The translations under genes and the position numbers were made by a program. The notes under the pieces are model-generated. The model worked only from the letters and a program-made list of their open reading frames with translations. It was not told the DNA's origin and did no database searches. A DNA stretch of 64,000 nt from Planctomycetota bacterium. GTDB taxonomy: Bacteria; Planctomycetota; Phycisphaerae; Phycisphaerales; UBA1924. The first letter of the stretch is position 1. Each line of letters starts with the position of its first letter. The DNA is taken from the NCBI GenBank assembly GCA_024280755.1, contig JAJRPN010000036.1, forward strand, positions 62,001 through 126,000, written 5' to 3'. This document shows positions 49,817 through 58,819 of the stretch, one piece after another.

Positions 49817-51553
49817 ATGCAGGTTCGTGCTTGTACTTCTTGTCGTATTGTTTGCTCGCTTGCTGCGGGTTTGTTTACTCTTCCGGCCCTCGCTGGTACT
49901 CCAGGGGCTTTGGATCATGTGCCCAGCGATGCTCAGGCGGTGGTTGTGGTGCCCAACTTTGGTGAGTTGCTCAATGATATCAACACGGTGAACATGTTGA
50001 TGGGCGATCAGGGCGAGCCGATGGTGATGATGATTACCTCGATGATTCGTGGGATGCCCGGGATCAATCTTGATGGATCGCTTGCGGGCGTGCTTTCTTT
50101 TGAAGAGGGTGAAGAAGAGCCTGAGGTAGTGCTTTTGATTCCTGTGTCTGACTTTAATGCGTTCTCGCAGGGGCACGCTGAGGCGGATGGGATTTATGAG
50201 TTTGATATGGGCAATGATGTCCAGTATTTTCGTGATGCAGGCGGCGGGTATGCGGTGATGGGCGATGATGCGGAGACGGTTGACGCGTTCGATGCTTCGG
50301 CTGGCAATCTCAAGGCGCACACCCAAATACTGGGCAAGGCGGGCAACCGGATCGCCAATGGGAATGATGTTTTTGTGTATGCGAACTTTGGCGCCTTTGC
50401 AGATGAGATAGCAGCGGGTTTGGAAATGCTCGAAGAGCAGGGCGAGATGGTTGAGATGCAGGGCGGGGCTGAGGCAGCCGAGGGCTTTGATGCGATGCTC
50501 GAAGCACTGGGAAGCTTTGCCAATGATGGTTCATCGTTTGCGATGGGTTTGAACTTTGATGTGGAGAGCGGGATCTCTTATGATTTCGGGCTTCAGTTTA
50601 AGGATGGATCTGATTCTGCATCGTATCTTCAGAACAATGGAGATTCGGGCAAGTATTTTAACAATGTGCCTGCGATGGACTACTTCTTTGCGTCTGCTTT
50701 TGATGTCTCGGGTAACGGGATTCAGAAGTTGATGGGCGAGTATTTGGAGATGATCGAAGGGCTTGATCTCGGCGATATGGCTGGTGGCATGAAGATGCAG
50801 AACATGATGAATGATGTCAAGGGTGGCATCTCGGTTATGGGCGCGTCGGACAATGTGATGGGTGGGCTCTTCTCGAAGGTGCTCAACTACATGGAGGTTG
50901 GCGACGCGGATGCGTATATCGGAGCATCGCAGGAGATGTATGCGGGCATGGGCGAGCAGATGGCCCAGCTCGCAGAGCTTGGTGTGCAGGTCCAAGCCGG
51001 TATGGATGAAGATCCAACGAGCATTGCAGGTGTTGATGCGTATGGATACAACTTCTCGATGGATATGTCCGGGCTTGATGTTGGTGATGCGATGGGCGGC
51101 ATGAACCCTGGGATGATCATGGGGATGATCTTTGGTGGCGATGGCGGCCCGAGCGGGTATATGGCCAAGGTCGGCAATGGTGTATTGACCACGATGAGCA
51201 AGGACGCGGAGTTCTTTGCGATGGCGGCGGGTGCTGCCAAGGGCAAGAACACGATGATGGGCAATGCTTCGATTGCTCAGACGGCTGCGATGCTGCCTGA
51301 GAATCGGATTATGGAGACTTATCTTGCAGCGGATCACTTGATTAATACTGCGGGCCCGATGTTGATGATGTTCGGGGTGATTCCTGAGTTTGAGCCTATG
51401 GGTGCTTTGGCACCGATTGGTATGGGCATGAGTGCTGATGGCGGGGGCGTGTTGTTCCGGTTGGCGTTGCCGATGCAGACGATTGGTGCGATTATGGAGA
51501 TGGTTCCTGCGGACGCCTTTGGTGACGATGGCGGGGACGATATGGACTTCTGA
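49817..51553 (+). CDS. Large exported protein (DUF3352-like), Met/Gly-rich
   Basis: 578 residues from ATG 49817 (AAAGGA 9 bp upstream). Signal peptide MQVRACTSCRIVCSLAAGLFTLPALAG. The start of the mature part, LDHVPSDAQAVVVVPNFGELLNDIN, is typical of planctomycete DUF3352 proteins. A Met/Gly-rich middle (GGMKMQNMMNDVKGGISVMGASDNVMGG) and several Asp-rich segments follow. The C-terminus ends GDDGGDDMDF. Function unknown; likely cell-surface or periplasmic. Confidence 0.7.
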   Translation: MQVRACTSCRIVCSLAAGLFTLPALAGTPGALDHVPSDAQAVVVVPNFGELLNDINTVNMLMGDQGEPMVMMITSMIRGMPGINLDGSLAGVLSFEEGEEEPEVVLLIPVSDFNAFSQGHAEADGIYEFDMGNDVQYFRDAGGGYAVMGDDAETVDAFDASAGNLKAHTQILGKAGNRIANGNDVFVYANFGAFADEIAAGLEMLEEQGEMVEMQGGAEAAEGFDAMLEALGSFANDGSSFAMGLNFDVESGISYDFGLQFKDGSDSASYLQNNGDSGKYFNNVPAMDYFFASAFDVSGNGIQKLMGEYLEMIEGLDLGDMAGGMKMQNMMNDVKGGISVMGASDNVMGGLFSKVLNYMEVGDADAYIGASQEMYAGMGEQMAQLAELGVQVQAGMDEDPTSIAGVDAYGYNFSMDMSGLDVGDAMGGMNPGMIMGMIFGGDGGPSGYMAKVGNGVLTTMSKDAEFFAMAAGAAKGKNTMMGNASIAQTAAMLPENRIMETYLAADHLINTAGPMLMMFGVIPEFEPMGALAPIGMGMSADGGGVLFRLALPMQTIGAIMEMVPADAFGDDGGDDMDF

Positions 51554-51600
51554 TTTGGTTGGGTCTTGATTGATTGTGTTGGGCGGCCTCCAATCTGTTG

Positions 51601-52530
51601 ATGGAGCATGCACAGAACGATCATCTTGGTACCGGCTTGAGTGTAAATGAATGCCAGATTTGGCAAATAAACGCACGACGGGCGATCCGATTGGATCGCC
51701 CGTTTTGTATTGGTATTTTGAATGTGACTCCGGATTCGTTTTCTGATGGTGGGGCGTTGGGATCTGTGGGGGCGGCTGTGGATCGGGCAAGGGCGATTGT
51801 TGACGAGGGCGGGGATGGATTGGATATTGGTGGGGAGTCCACGCGACCCGGTGCGGCGCGTGTTTCGGTGGATGAGCAGATCGCTCGGGTGGTGCCTGTG
51901 ATTGAGGGGATTCGCAAGGCGGGGATCGAGCTTCCGATTACGATTGATACGACACGGGCAGCGGTGGCAGCGGCGGGGCTTGATGCCGGTGGCGATGCGA
52001 TTAATGATGTTTCTGCGGGGGGCGAGGATGCGGGGATGTTGGGGCTTGCAGCGGAGCGAGGATGCGGGATTGTTTTGATGCATCGTGAGACGACGCCTGA
52101 GCGGGATCGGTATTCAGATGCGTATGGGGATGGGGGGCGGCCGATTGGTGATGGGATTGTGGGGCATGTGGTTGGGGCGTTGGAGTTGGCGCGAGATGCA
52201 GCGGTGGATGCGGGGGTTGATCGGGGGTGTATTGTGCTCGATCCTGGTTTGGGCTTTGGGAAGGATGTTGGGCAGAACTTGGGGTTGATTGGTGGGACGG
52301 GGTTGATTGTTGGGCTTGGGCATCCGGTGTTGAGTGCGTTGAGCAGGAAGAGCTTTGTTGGGCGTGTGAGTTTGGGTCGGGATTCGGAGCCGAGCGAGCG
52401 GCTGGCAGGGACACTTGGGTTGTCTGTTTTGCACTTGTCGATGGGAGCGATGATGTTTCGGGTGCATGATGTGGGGGCGCATCGTGAGGCTCTTGATGGT
52501 GCGTGGGGGTTGTTGGGTGGTCGGGGTTGA
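51601..52530 (+). CDS. folP: Dihydropteroate synthase
   Basis: 309 residues from ATG 51601; the true start may be a later TTG near 51637. It has LDRPFCIGILNVTPDSFSDGG, DIGGESTRPGAARVS and ITIDTTRAAVAAAGLDAGGDAINDVSAG, the pterin-site blocks, and later GCIVLDPGLGFGKDV and SALSRKSFVG. It joins 6-hydroxymethyl-dihydropterin pyrophosphate to p-aminobenzoate in folate synthesis. A perfect hairpin (ACGGGCGATCC / GGATCGCCCGT, about 51678-51703) lies inside the N-terminal codons, just before the first conserved block. Confidence 0.95.
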   Translation: MEHAQNDHLGTGLSVNECQIWQINARRAIRLDRPFCIGILNVTPDSFSDGGALGSVGAAVDRARAIVDEGGDGLDIGGESTRPGAARVSVDEQIARVVPVIEGIRKAGIELPITIDTTRAAVAAAGLDAGGDAINDVSAGGEDAGMLGLAAERGCGIVLMHRETTPERDRYSDAYGDGGRPIGDGIVGHVVGALELARDAAVDAGVDRGCIVLDPGLGFGKDVGQNLGLIGGTGLIVGLGHPVLSALSRKSFVGRVSLGRDSEPSERLAGTLGLSVLHLSMGAMMFRVHDVGAHREALDGAWGLLGGRG

Positions 52531-52689
52531 TTTGGGACCAATATTCGCGTGTTTTTCTGTTGTTTGGCGGCGGGTTTGAGGTTGCGGGGCACCTACCATC
52601 GGGCAGTAAGTAAAATGAGGGGAATCGTGGTTTGGTGTGCCAATGGGTGCCGATTGCGATTCACACGATGACCCGGAAGGATCTTGTTT

Positions 52690-53019
52690 ATGGCCAGTGC
52701 GAATGTGAGCGAGTTTACTGATAGTAACTTTGAAGCAGAGGTTCTTGGATCTGATAAGCCTGTGCTTGTTGATTTCTGGGCCGAGTGGTGCATGCCTTGC
52801 AAGATTTTGGCTCCGACGATTGATGAGGTTGCGGATGCGAATGTTGGCACGATCAAGGCAGGCAAGGTTGATATTGATTCGAATAATGCGATCGCGGTGA
52901 AGTATGGGATCAGTGCGATTCCGACTGTGATTATTTTCAACAAGGGCGAGATCGCCAAGAAGTTTGTTGGATTGACGAAGAAGGAAGACCTTGAAGCCGC
53001 GATCGCTGAGATGAGCTGA
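52690..53019 (+). CDS. trxA: Thioredoxin with a WCMPC active site
   Basis: 109 residues from ATG 52690 (AAGGA 9 bp upstream). Thioredoxin fold with FWAEWCMPCKILAP (Met between the Cys pair replaces the usual Gly) and the cis-Pro loop ISAIPTVIIFNKG. It donates electrons to protein disulfides in the cytoplasm. A change in this position is known to shift redox properties. It follows folP in the same direction, but a 160-bp gap separates them. Confidence 0.93.
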   Translation: MASANVSEFTDSNFEAEVLGSDKPVLVDFWAEWCMPCKILAPTIDEVADANVGTIKAGKVDIDSNNAIAVKYGISAIPTVIIFNKGEIAKKFVGLTKKEDLEAAIAEMS

Positions 53020-53073
53020 TTGTTGTTGGTCTTCCTGAGTTTGTATTTTTAGAACCCACTATTGAGAATCACT

Positions 53074-54153
53074 ATGAGTACTGAATCGAATAATCGTCCT
53101 TTGCGTTGTGGAGCTGTTGGTGTTGGTCGGATGGGCCAGCATCATGCTCGGGTGTATGCCGAGATGGAAGGGATTGAGCTTGTTGGTGTTGTTGATGCCA
53201 ACTTCGATCGTGCCAAGGAGATTGCCGAGAAGTTTGGTTGCCCTGCGTTTGCCAGCGAAGAAGAGTTGCTCGCGGCGGGTGTTGATGCGGTATCGATCGC
53301 GGTGCCTACGACTTTTCACTTAAAGAGCGCGACACCTTTCTTGAAGGCGGGCGTGGCGTGTTTGATCGAGAAGCCTTTGGCGCAGAACGGCGACGAGGCC
53401 GAGCAGATCAAGTTGCTTGCTGAAGAGCATGATGCGTGTTTGATGGTTGGGCATATTGAGCGGTTTAATCCGATCATGCGTGCGATGCAGAAGGCGACGG
53501 AGGGTTCTGGCGAGCCGATCCGTCCGAGTTTTATCGATGTGCATCGTGTTTCGCCGATGACTTTCCGTTCGATGGATATTGGGGTTGTGATGGACATGAT
53601 GATCCACGATCTTGATGTTGTTTTGATGCTGATGGGCGGGCGCGAGCCTGACGAGGTGCAGGCATCGGGCGTTGCGGTGATTTCTGAGTTTGAGGATTTG
53701 TGCAATGCTCGCTTGGTTTGGAACCGCTCTGAAGAGGACGGCGGCGGGCAGTGTGTTGCCAATGTCACGGCTTCGCGTTTGGCGATGAAGACCGAACGGG
53801 TGGCGCGGATTACTGGCGAGAACGGGTATATCAAGATTGATTACGCGGCCAAGACCGGGACGCTGATTCGTAAGACGGCCAATGAGATTCAGATGCGTGA
53901 GGTTCGTGACCAGCTTCGTACTGGTGCGGATCTGACGGATATGGATTGGACCGAGTTGATTAACATCGAGCCACTTGAGATTGATGGGGGCGAGCCGATT
54001 GTCAAAGAGATCGAGGCGTTCTTGGACGCTGTGCGGTCTGGCGAGCAGCCTGCGGTGAATGCCGAGGCCGGGTTTGCCAATGTGCGGACTGCTGAGCGGA
54101 TCGTCGCGGCGATTAAGCTTTCTGTTGGCGATAAGGCGACGGCGCTTTCGTGA
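53074..54153 (+). CDS. Gfo/Idh/MocA-family NAD(P)-dependent oxidoreductase
   Basis: 359 residues from ATG 53074. N-terminal Rossmann motif AVGVGRMGQHHARVYAEMEGIELVGVVDANFDRAKE with GxGxxG. The EKPLA motif (IEKPLAQNGDEAEQIKLL) and VGHIERFNP are the cofactor and catalytic blocks, and AFLDAVRSGEQPAVNAEAGFANVRTAERI closes the domain. Such enzymes oxidise or reduce sugars or their derivatives. The order suggests envelope or glycan work, without certainty. Confidence 0.92.
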   Translation: MSTESNNRPLRCGAVGVGRMGQHHARVYAEMEGIELVGVVDANFDRAKEIAEKFGCPAFASEEELLAAGVDAVSIAVPTTFHLKSATPFLKAGVACLIEKPLAQNGDEAEQIKLLAEEHDACLMVGHIERFNPIMRAMQKATEGSGEPIRPSFIDVHRVSPMTFRSMDIGVVMDMMIHDLDVVLMLMGGREPDEVQASGVAVISEFEDLCNARLVWNRSEEDGGGQCVANVTASRLAMKTERVARITGENGYIKIDYAAKTGTLIRKTANEIQMREVRDQLRTGADLTDMDWTELINIEPLEIDGGEPIVKEIEAFLDAVRSGEQPAVNAEAGFANVRTAERIVAAIKLSVGDKATALS

Positions 54154-54267
54154 GCCTTGATTGATTCTTTGAAACTGAATTGAACAAATGTTAACAAACG
54201 ATACAACCCTGATGCCCATTGCGACGAACGGTCGTATGGGTGTCTCCTGGGCATCACTTTGAGTATG

Positions 54268-54292
54268 AGCCTTTGACGATCGAAGGCTTTTT
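54268..54292 (+). terminator. Intrinsic terminator before the S1 gene
   Basis: AGCCTT / AAGGCT with a 9-nt loop, followed by TTTTA. It lies about 115 bp after the oxidoreductase stop and 75 bp before the S1 start. Confidence 0.55.
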
Positions 54293-54366
54293 ATCACGAT
54301 CTGCACAGATGCAGGATGAATTTTTCTAGGACTGACATCAGAACCCGCCAACACGAGAACATCACT

Positions 54367-55827
54367 ATGACTGAGAAGCCTCAAGAGTCGAACACCGAAT
54401 CAACCACTCCAAAGACCGAGGCTCCTGCTCCGGTTTCAACACCTGCTCCGGCTCCTGCAGCACAGGATGTTCCTGTGAAGATGCAGACTGCTGAGCTTGA
54501 TGACCAGACGAACGCCGAGATCGAGGCAGCGATGTCTGAGATGGCTGAGGCTGGCGCTGCTGAGGACAAGGGCGGGTCAAAGAAAATTCGTGGGCCTCGC
54601 GTTGTGCGTGGTGGGCGTGAGCATCGTACGGGTAAGGTTGTATCTGTGGGCGCGACGGATTTGTTCGTTGAGTTTGGGCCTAAGGAGCTTGGCGTTGTTG
54701 ATGTGAGCCAGTTTAAGGACGAGAAGCCAAATGTTGGCGACGACCTTGAGGTTGCGGTGCAACGGTTTGACAGTGCGGAGTCGCTCTACATCTGTGCGTT
54801 GCCCGGTTCGGTTCAGAAGGCCGACTGGGAGATGCTTGAGCAAGGGCAAGTTGTTGAAGCGCGGGTGACGGGCACCAACAAGGGCGGGCTCGAGCTTGAG
54901 ATCGCGGGACATCGTGCGTTCATGCCTGCGTCGCAGGTTGATATCAACCACATCGCAGATTTGTCTGTGTTTGTTGGCGAGAAGATGACTTGTGAGGTGC
55001 AGAAGATTGATCGGCGCGGGCAGGGCAATATTTTGCTTTCTCGTCGTGACATTATTGCCAAGGAACGCGCCAAGCTCGCGGAGGGTTTGAAAGATCGGCT
55101 CAACGAAGGCGATACGGTTGAAGGTACAGTTCGTAAGATCATGGACTTCGGTGCGTTTGTTGATATCGGGGGCATCGATGGTTTGATCCATATCAATGAT
55201 CTTTCGTACAACCGTGTGAACCATGGCGCCAAGGGCGTTGGAGAGCATGTGACCGAAGGCCAAAAGGTGACTGTGCAGATCTTGAAGCTCGATTGGGAAG
55301 CGAACCGGATTGGTTTGGGACTCAAGCAACTCGCGGCTGATCCGTATTCGGCAGCAGCAAGCGAAGTTGTCGAGGGTGCTGAGATGACCGGCAAGGTCAC
55401 CAAGATCTTGGACTTCGGTGCGTTTGTTGAAGTGGCACCGGGCGTTGAAGGTTTGGTGCATATCTCAGAACTCGAATGGCGTCGCGTTGGCGATGTGAGC
55501 GAAGTGCTTACGGAGAACGAAGTGATTCAGGTCTTGGTGCTGAAGGTTGATAGCGAAGATCGCAAGATCTCGCTTTCGGTTAAGCAGCTCAAGGAGCGTC
55601 CTGCACAGCAGGGCGGCGGCGGCCAAGGTGGCGGCGGTGGTCGTGGTCGTGGCGGTAAGGGCGGCGGTCGTGGCGGACGCGACGATCGTGATCCGGCAGA
55701 GATCTTGAAGGAGACTCGCCAGCTTCGTCGGATGCGTGAGCAGGCGCAGAAGACCAAGCCGAAGACCGGCGGCGGCATCGGCAGTGCTGGCGGTTTGGGG
55801 ATTGGTCTTGGCGATTTGAAGCTTTGA
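54367..55827 (+). CDS. S1 RNA-binding protein (ribosomal protein S1-like)
   Basis: 486 residues from ATG 54367; no clear ribosome site was seen. After a Pro/Thr/Glu-rich start (about 1-70) there are four S1 domains: two less typical, then [31 protein letters not shown]-like and [31 protein letters not shown]. A Gly/Arg-rich linker ([20 protein letters not shown]) and a Lys-rich end follow. It probably brings mRNA to the 30S ribosome. A terminator follows. Confidence 0.92.
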   Translation: [486 protein letters not shown]

Positions 55828-55854
55828 TCAAACGGTATATTTGAATGTGATGAG

Positions 55855-55882
55855 CCGCCCGCGTGTTTCGCGGGCGGTTTTT
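55855..55882 (+). terminator. Intrinsic terminator after the S1 gene
   Basis: A 9-bp perfect stem, CCGCCCGCG / CGCGGGCGG, with a 5-nt loop and then TTTTT. Confidence 0.9.
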
Positions 55883-55904
55883 ATGTTGTCTATACTTGTG
55901 TCAT

Positions 55905-57251
55905 ATGAAATATATCCATCCTGATATTGTTGTTGGTGAGCCGGTGCCGGAGGTTGAGCCGAGGGTGAATGTGGAGATGCTCGGGGCGATTGGGAAGTTG
56001 AATCGTTGGGGGATTTGGTTTGTTGGTGTGTATGGTGTGATTGTTCTGGGAGTGGTTGTTGCGAGGCCTGCGGTTTGGGTGTCGTATGTTGTGTTCTTTA
56101 TTGGTGTGTTTGCTTGGGCGATCCCGTTTTTTCGTTTGAAGAAAGCGTTAAGGGAATACAAAACAGATCAATGGTGTATCCCGTTTCGAGATGGGTTGAA
56201 GTATCGACTGGTCTCGACTTGTGTCGGGTTTGTTTTGTATATGCCTGTGTTGGCAACGGGGCGTGTGTCGTCGACCATTACGATCTTGGGTTTGATGGTT
56301 GTTGGTGGTGGGGTGGTGCTTTTTTTCATGTTGAGGCAGGCGAGTGAGCCTGGGCAGGTTGGTTGTGTGGATTGCGGATATCCGCTTTTGGGGTTGACGC
56401 TTCCTTGCGAGTGTCCTGAGTGTGGGCGGATGATTTATGATGCAACCTGGACGACGGATCGTGTGCGGGTTCGTTCGCCTTGGTTTGTGTGGGGCGGGAT
56501 GGGGTTGATTGTTTTGGGGAGTTTGATTGCGTATGGGAGCTTTGCGCGTCCTGGGGTGTTTTATGGAACGATGCCTCGGGGGGTGTTGATGAATCTTGCG
56601 GTGAGTGATCGGGGTGCGTTTGATGAGCTTATTGCCAAGCCTATAAGCGAGAAAGAAGAAGCAGAACTGATCGAAGCGATTATCGCGAGGAATGATGGGA
56701 GTGGTGATTGGGATTACCAGAGCAGCAAGCAGGGGCGATGGGTGATGCAGTTTGTGGGGACGGGGAAGATATCGTGGGAACAGTTTGACCGGATGTTTGG
56801 GCGGGTTGTTGGGCCGATACGGATTGAAGTATCGGGTGCGAAGCGGGTAGGTGAGCCGATCGAGGTTCGGCTTGCGTCGGAGTATGTTTCGATACCTGGT
56901 TCGGGAGATTCGGTTCGGTATTTCTTTCGTGGGTTTGAAGTCGGTGATGATTCTGAGTTGAGTGGGGGTGGGTCAAAGGAGCGGTATCTTGGATTCCTCG
57001 ATTCGGAGTTTTCGCAGGCGTCGTATAAGTATGTGCCTCGCGTGACATTGACCCCGAGTGAGGCGGGGGAGTTGGTGGTGCGTGCGCGTGTGATTGTGGC
57101 GTTGTTGCCTGCGCAATGGACGACACATGTTCGTTGGGGAGATGGAGATTTTGAGAGGTTCTTTGATAAGGATGGAAAATCTGGCGCAGGGATTGAGCCT
57201 TTATGGTCAGAACAGATTGATTTGGAATATGTGATTGAGGTGGAGCGGTGA
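55905..57251 (+). CDS. Zinc-ribbon membrane protein, first of a tandem pair
   Basis: 448 residues from ATG 55905. Two TM segments near 35-75, two more near 110-150, then a zinc ribbon CVDCGYPLLGL...CECPECGR (about 174-198), another TM near 220, and a long soluble C-terminal region. The N-terminus KYIHPDIVVGEPVPEVEPRVNVEMLGAIGKLNRWG is closely repeated in the next gene. The C-terminal half has YFFRGFEV and VVRARVIVALL, beta-rich. Function unknown. The stop overlaps the next GTG start. Confidence 0.75.
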   Translation: MKYIHPDIVVGEPVPEVEPRVNVEMLGAIGKLNRWGIWFVGVYGVIVLGVVVARPAVWVSYVVFFIGVFAWAIPFFRLKKALREYKTDQWCIPFRDGLKYRLVSTCVGFVLYMPVLATGRVSSTITILGLMVVGGGVVLFFMLRQASEPGQVGCVDCGYPLLGLTLPCECPECGRMIYDATWTTDRVRVRSPWFVWGGMGLIVLGSLIAYGSFARPGVFYGTMPRGVLMNLAVSDRGAFDELIAKPISEKEEAELIEAIIARNDGSGDWDYQSSKQGRWVMQFVGTGKISWEQFDRMFGRVVGPIRIEVSGAKRVGEPIEVRLASEYVSIPGSGDSVRYFFRGFEVGDDSELSGGGSKERYLGFLDSEFSQASYKYVPRVTLTPSEAGELVVRARVIVALLPAQWTTHVRWGDGDFERFFDKDGKSGAGIEPLWSEQIDLEYVIEVER

Positions 57252-58603
57252 GTAAGTTTGTGCATCCTGATGTTGTGGTTGGCGAGGTTATTGCTGAGAT
57301 TGAGCCGAGGGTTGATGGGGATGTTTTGGCAGCGATCGAGATGTTGACTCGGTGGGGCTTGGTGTTTTTGCCGGTGTATGTATTGGTATCGATGGTGTTT
57401 TTGGTTTTTCCGCTTTCTGTCTTTGCATCGTATGGTTTTATTTTGGCGGGGGTTTTTGTTTGGAGTGTGCCGTTTTATCGTGTGCGGAAGGTGTTGAAGG
57501 AATACAAGGCGGAACAGTGGTCGGTGCCTCTGGGGGTTGAGATCAAGAATCGTTTGGTGTTGGGTACAACTTGTTTTTCGTTGATTCTGCCGTTGATGAT
57601 GAGCAACGGGGTTATCTGGATTTTGGGGATTTGGGGGGGGTACTTGTTGATCTTTGGTTGTGCATGTGTTGCATTGAAGTGGCTTGCTCGTGAGCCGGGG
57701 CAGGTGAGTTGTGTGGGGTGTTCGTATTCGCTTGTGGGTTTGGTATTGCCTTGTGAGTGTCCTGAGTGCGGGCGTTTTTTGTATGGGGTGTTGGACACGA
57801 CGGATCGGCCGAGGGTATTCTCGGCTTGGTTTGGATGGGTTGGATCTGGGATGGTTGTATTGGGTTTGGCAATTCTCTTTGGGGTATTTTTTCGGCCGGG
57901 GTTGATGTATGAGCGGCTGCCGAGGTCGGTTTTGTTAGAGTTGGCGGTGACGGACGATGCGGCTTTTTCTGAGTTGATTTTGTTGCCAATGAGTGAAGAT
58001 GAGCAGTCGCGATTGATAGATGATTTGATTTCGGCGAATAATTTTCAGGGGCGTTGGTCGCAGTATTCATATGAGCACGGAGATTGGTTGGTGCAGTGCT
58101 TTGGGGACGGGTCGATGGATGACGCGCAGGTTGCGCGGATTCTTGAGCCGTACATAGAGGAGGATGTGATTGAACTTGTCGGACCGGATGCTGTGCGAGT
58201 TGGGGAATCGATCCGGGTCGAGTTTCAGGGTGAACGGGTACGGATGCCTGGGGATGAGTTTGTGCCGATGATGTATTTTCGTGGGTTTGTGATTGACGAA
58301 GAAGGTGATGATGAGTGGTTGAAGGGGAGTTCGAAGGCTCGGAGCTTGTCTCGGCTGACTAGGCGAGGGCGTGATGTCGCGTGGCAGGATGCGAATGCTG
58401 AGCGTGTGCAGCCGGTGTATGAGTTTTTAGCCGAGGAGCCTGGGGTTGTGGTGGTGCGTGCGCGGGCGGTGTTGGCGTTGGTTCGCGGGCGGACTCGGCA
58501 AACGGCGATCGATTGGGGGCGGCCGATTGATGGTGCTTTTGGTGTGCCTGTGGTTTGGTATCGTGTGATTGATTTGGAGCATCGGGTTGTTGTTGAGCGT
58601 TGA
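57248..58603 (+). CDS. Zinc-ribbon membrane protein, second of a tandem pair
   Basis: 451 residues from GTG 57248, overlapping the previous stop by 4 bp. The order matches the first gene: N-terminal KFVHPDVVVGEVIAEIEPRVDGDVLAAIEMLTRWG, TM segments, zinc ribbon CVGCSYSLVGL...CECPECGR, TM, then YFRGFVIDEE and VVVRARAVLALV. The pair arose by tandem duplication and is translationally coupled, so the products may work together as a complex at the membrane. Confidence 0.75.
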   Translation: MSKFVHPDVVVGEVIAEIEPRVDGDVLAAIEMLTRWGLVFLPVYVLVSMVFLVFPLSVFASYGFILAGVFVWSVPFYRVRKVLKEYKAEQWSVPLGVEIKNRLVLGTTCFSLILPLMMSNGVIWILGIWGGYLLIFGCACVALKWLAREPGQVSCVGCSYSLVGLVLPCECPECGRFLYGVLDTTDRPRVFSAWFGWVGSGMVVLGLAILFGVFFRPGLMYERLPRSVLLELAVTDDAAFSELILLPMSEDEQSRLIDDLISANNFQGRWSQYSYEHGDWLVQCFGDGSMDDAQVARILEPYIEEDVIELVGPDAVRVGESIRVEFQGERVRMPGDEFVPMMYFRGFVIDEEGDDEWLKGSSKARSLSRLTRRGRDVAWQDANAERVQPVYEFLAEEPGVVVVRARAVLALVRGRTRQTAIDWGRPIDGAFGVPVVWYRVIDLEHRVVVER

Positions 58604-58819
58604 GGGGTGGTTATCGCCCGATCATTGGTGAATGGGGTTTACAAGGCGGGGTCGTAACCGGAATATGTTCTCTAGGTTCTACTATCGGCAGGTGGTGAGT
58701 TAAGAACGATTTGAACGGGTTGGCAATTTAGGTATTTGATTTGGATGATATGGATACGGTTTCTTCTCCGGGGGGCATTAAGAGCCGTATTTATGTCGAT
58801 GTGTGCCATACCATCTTGT

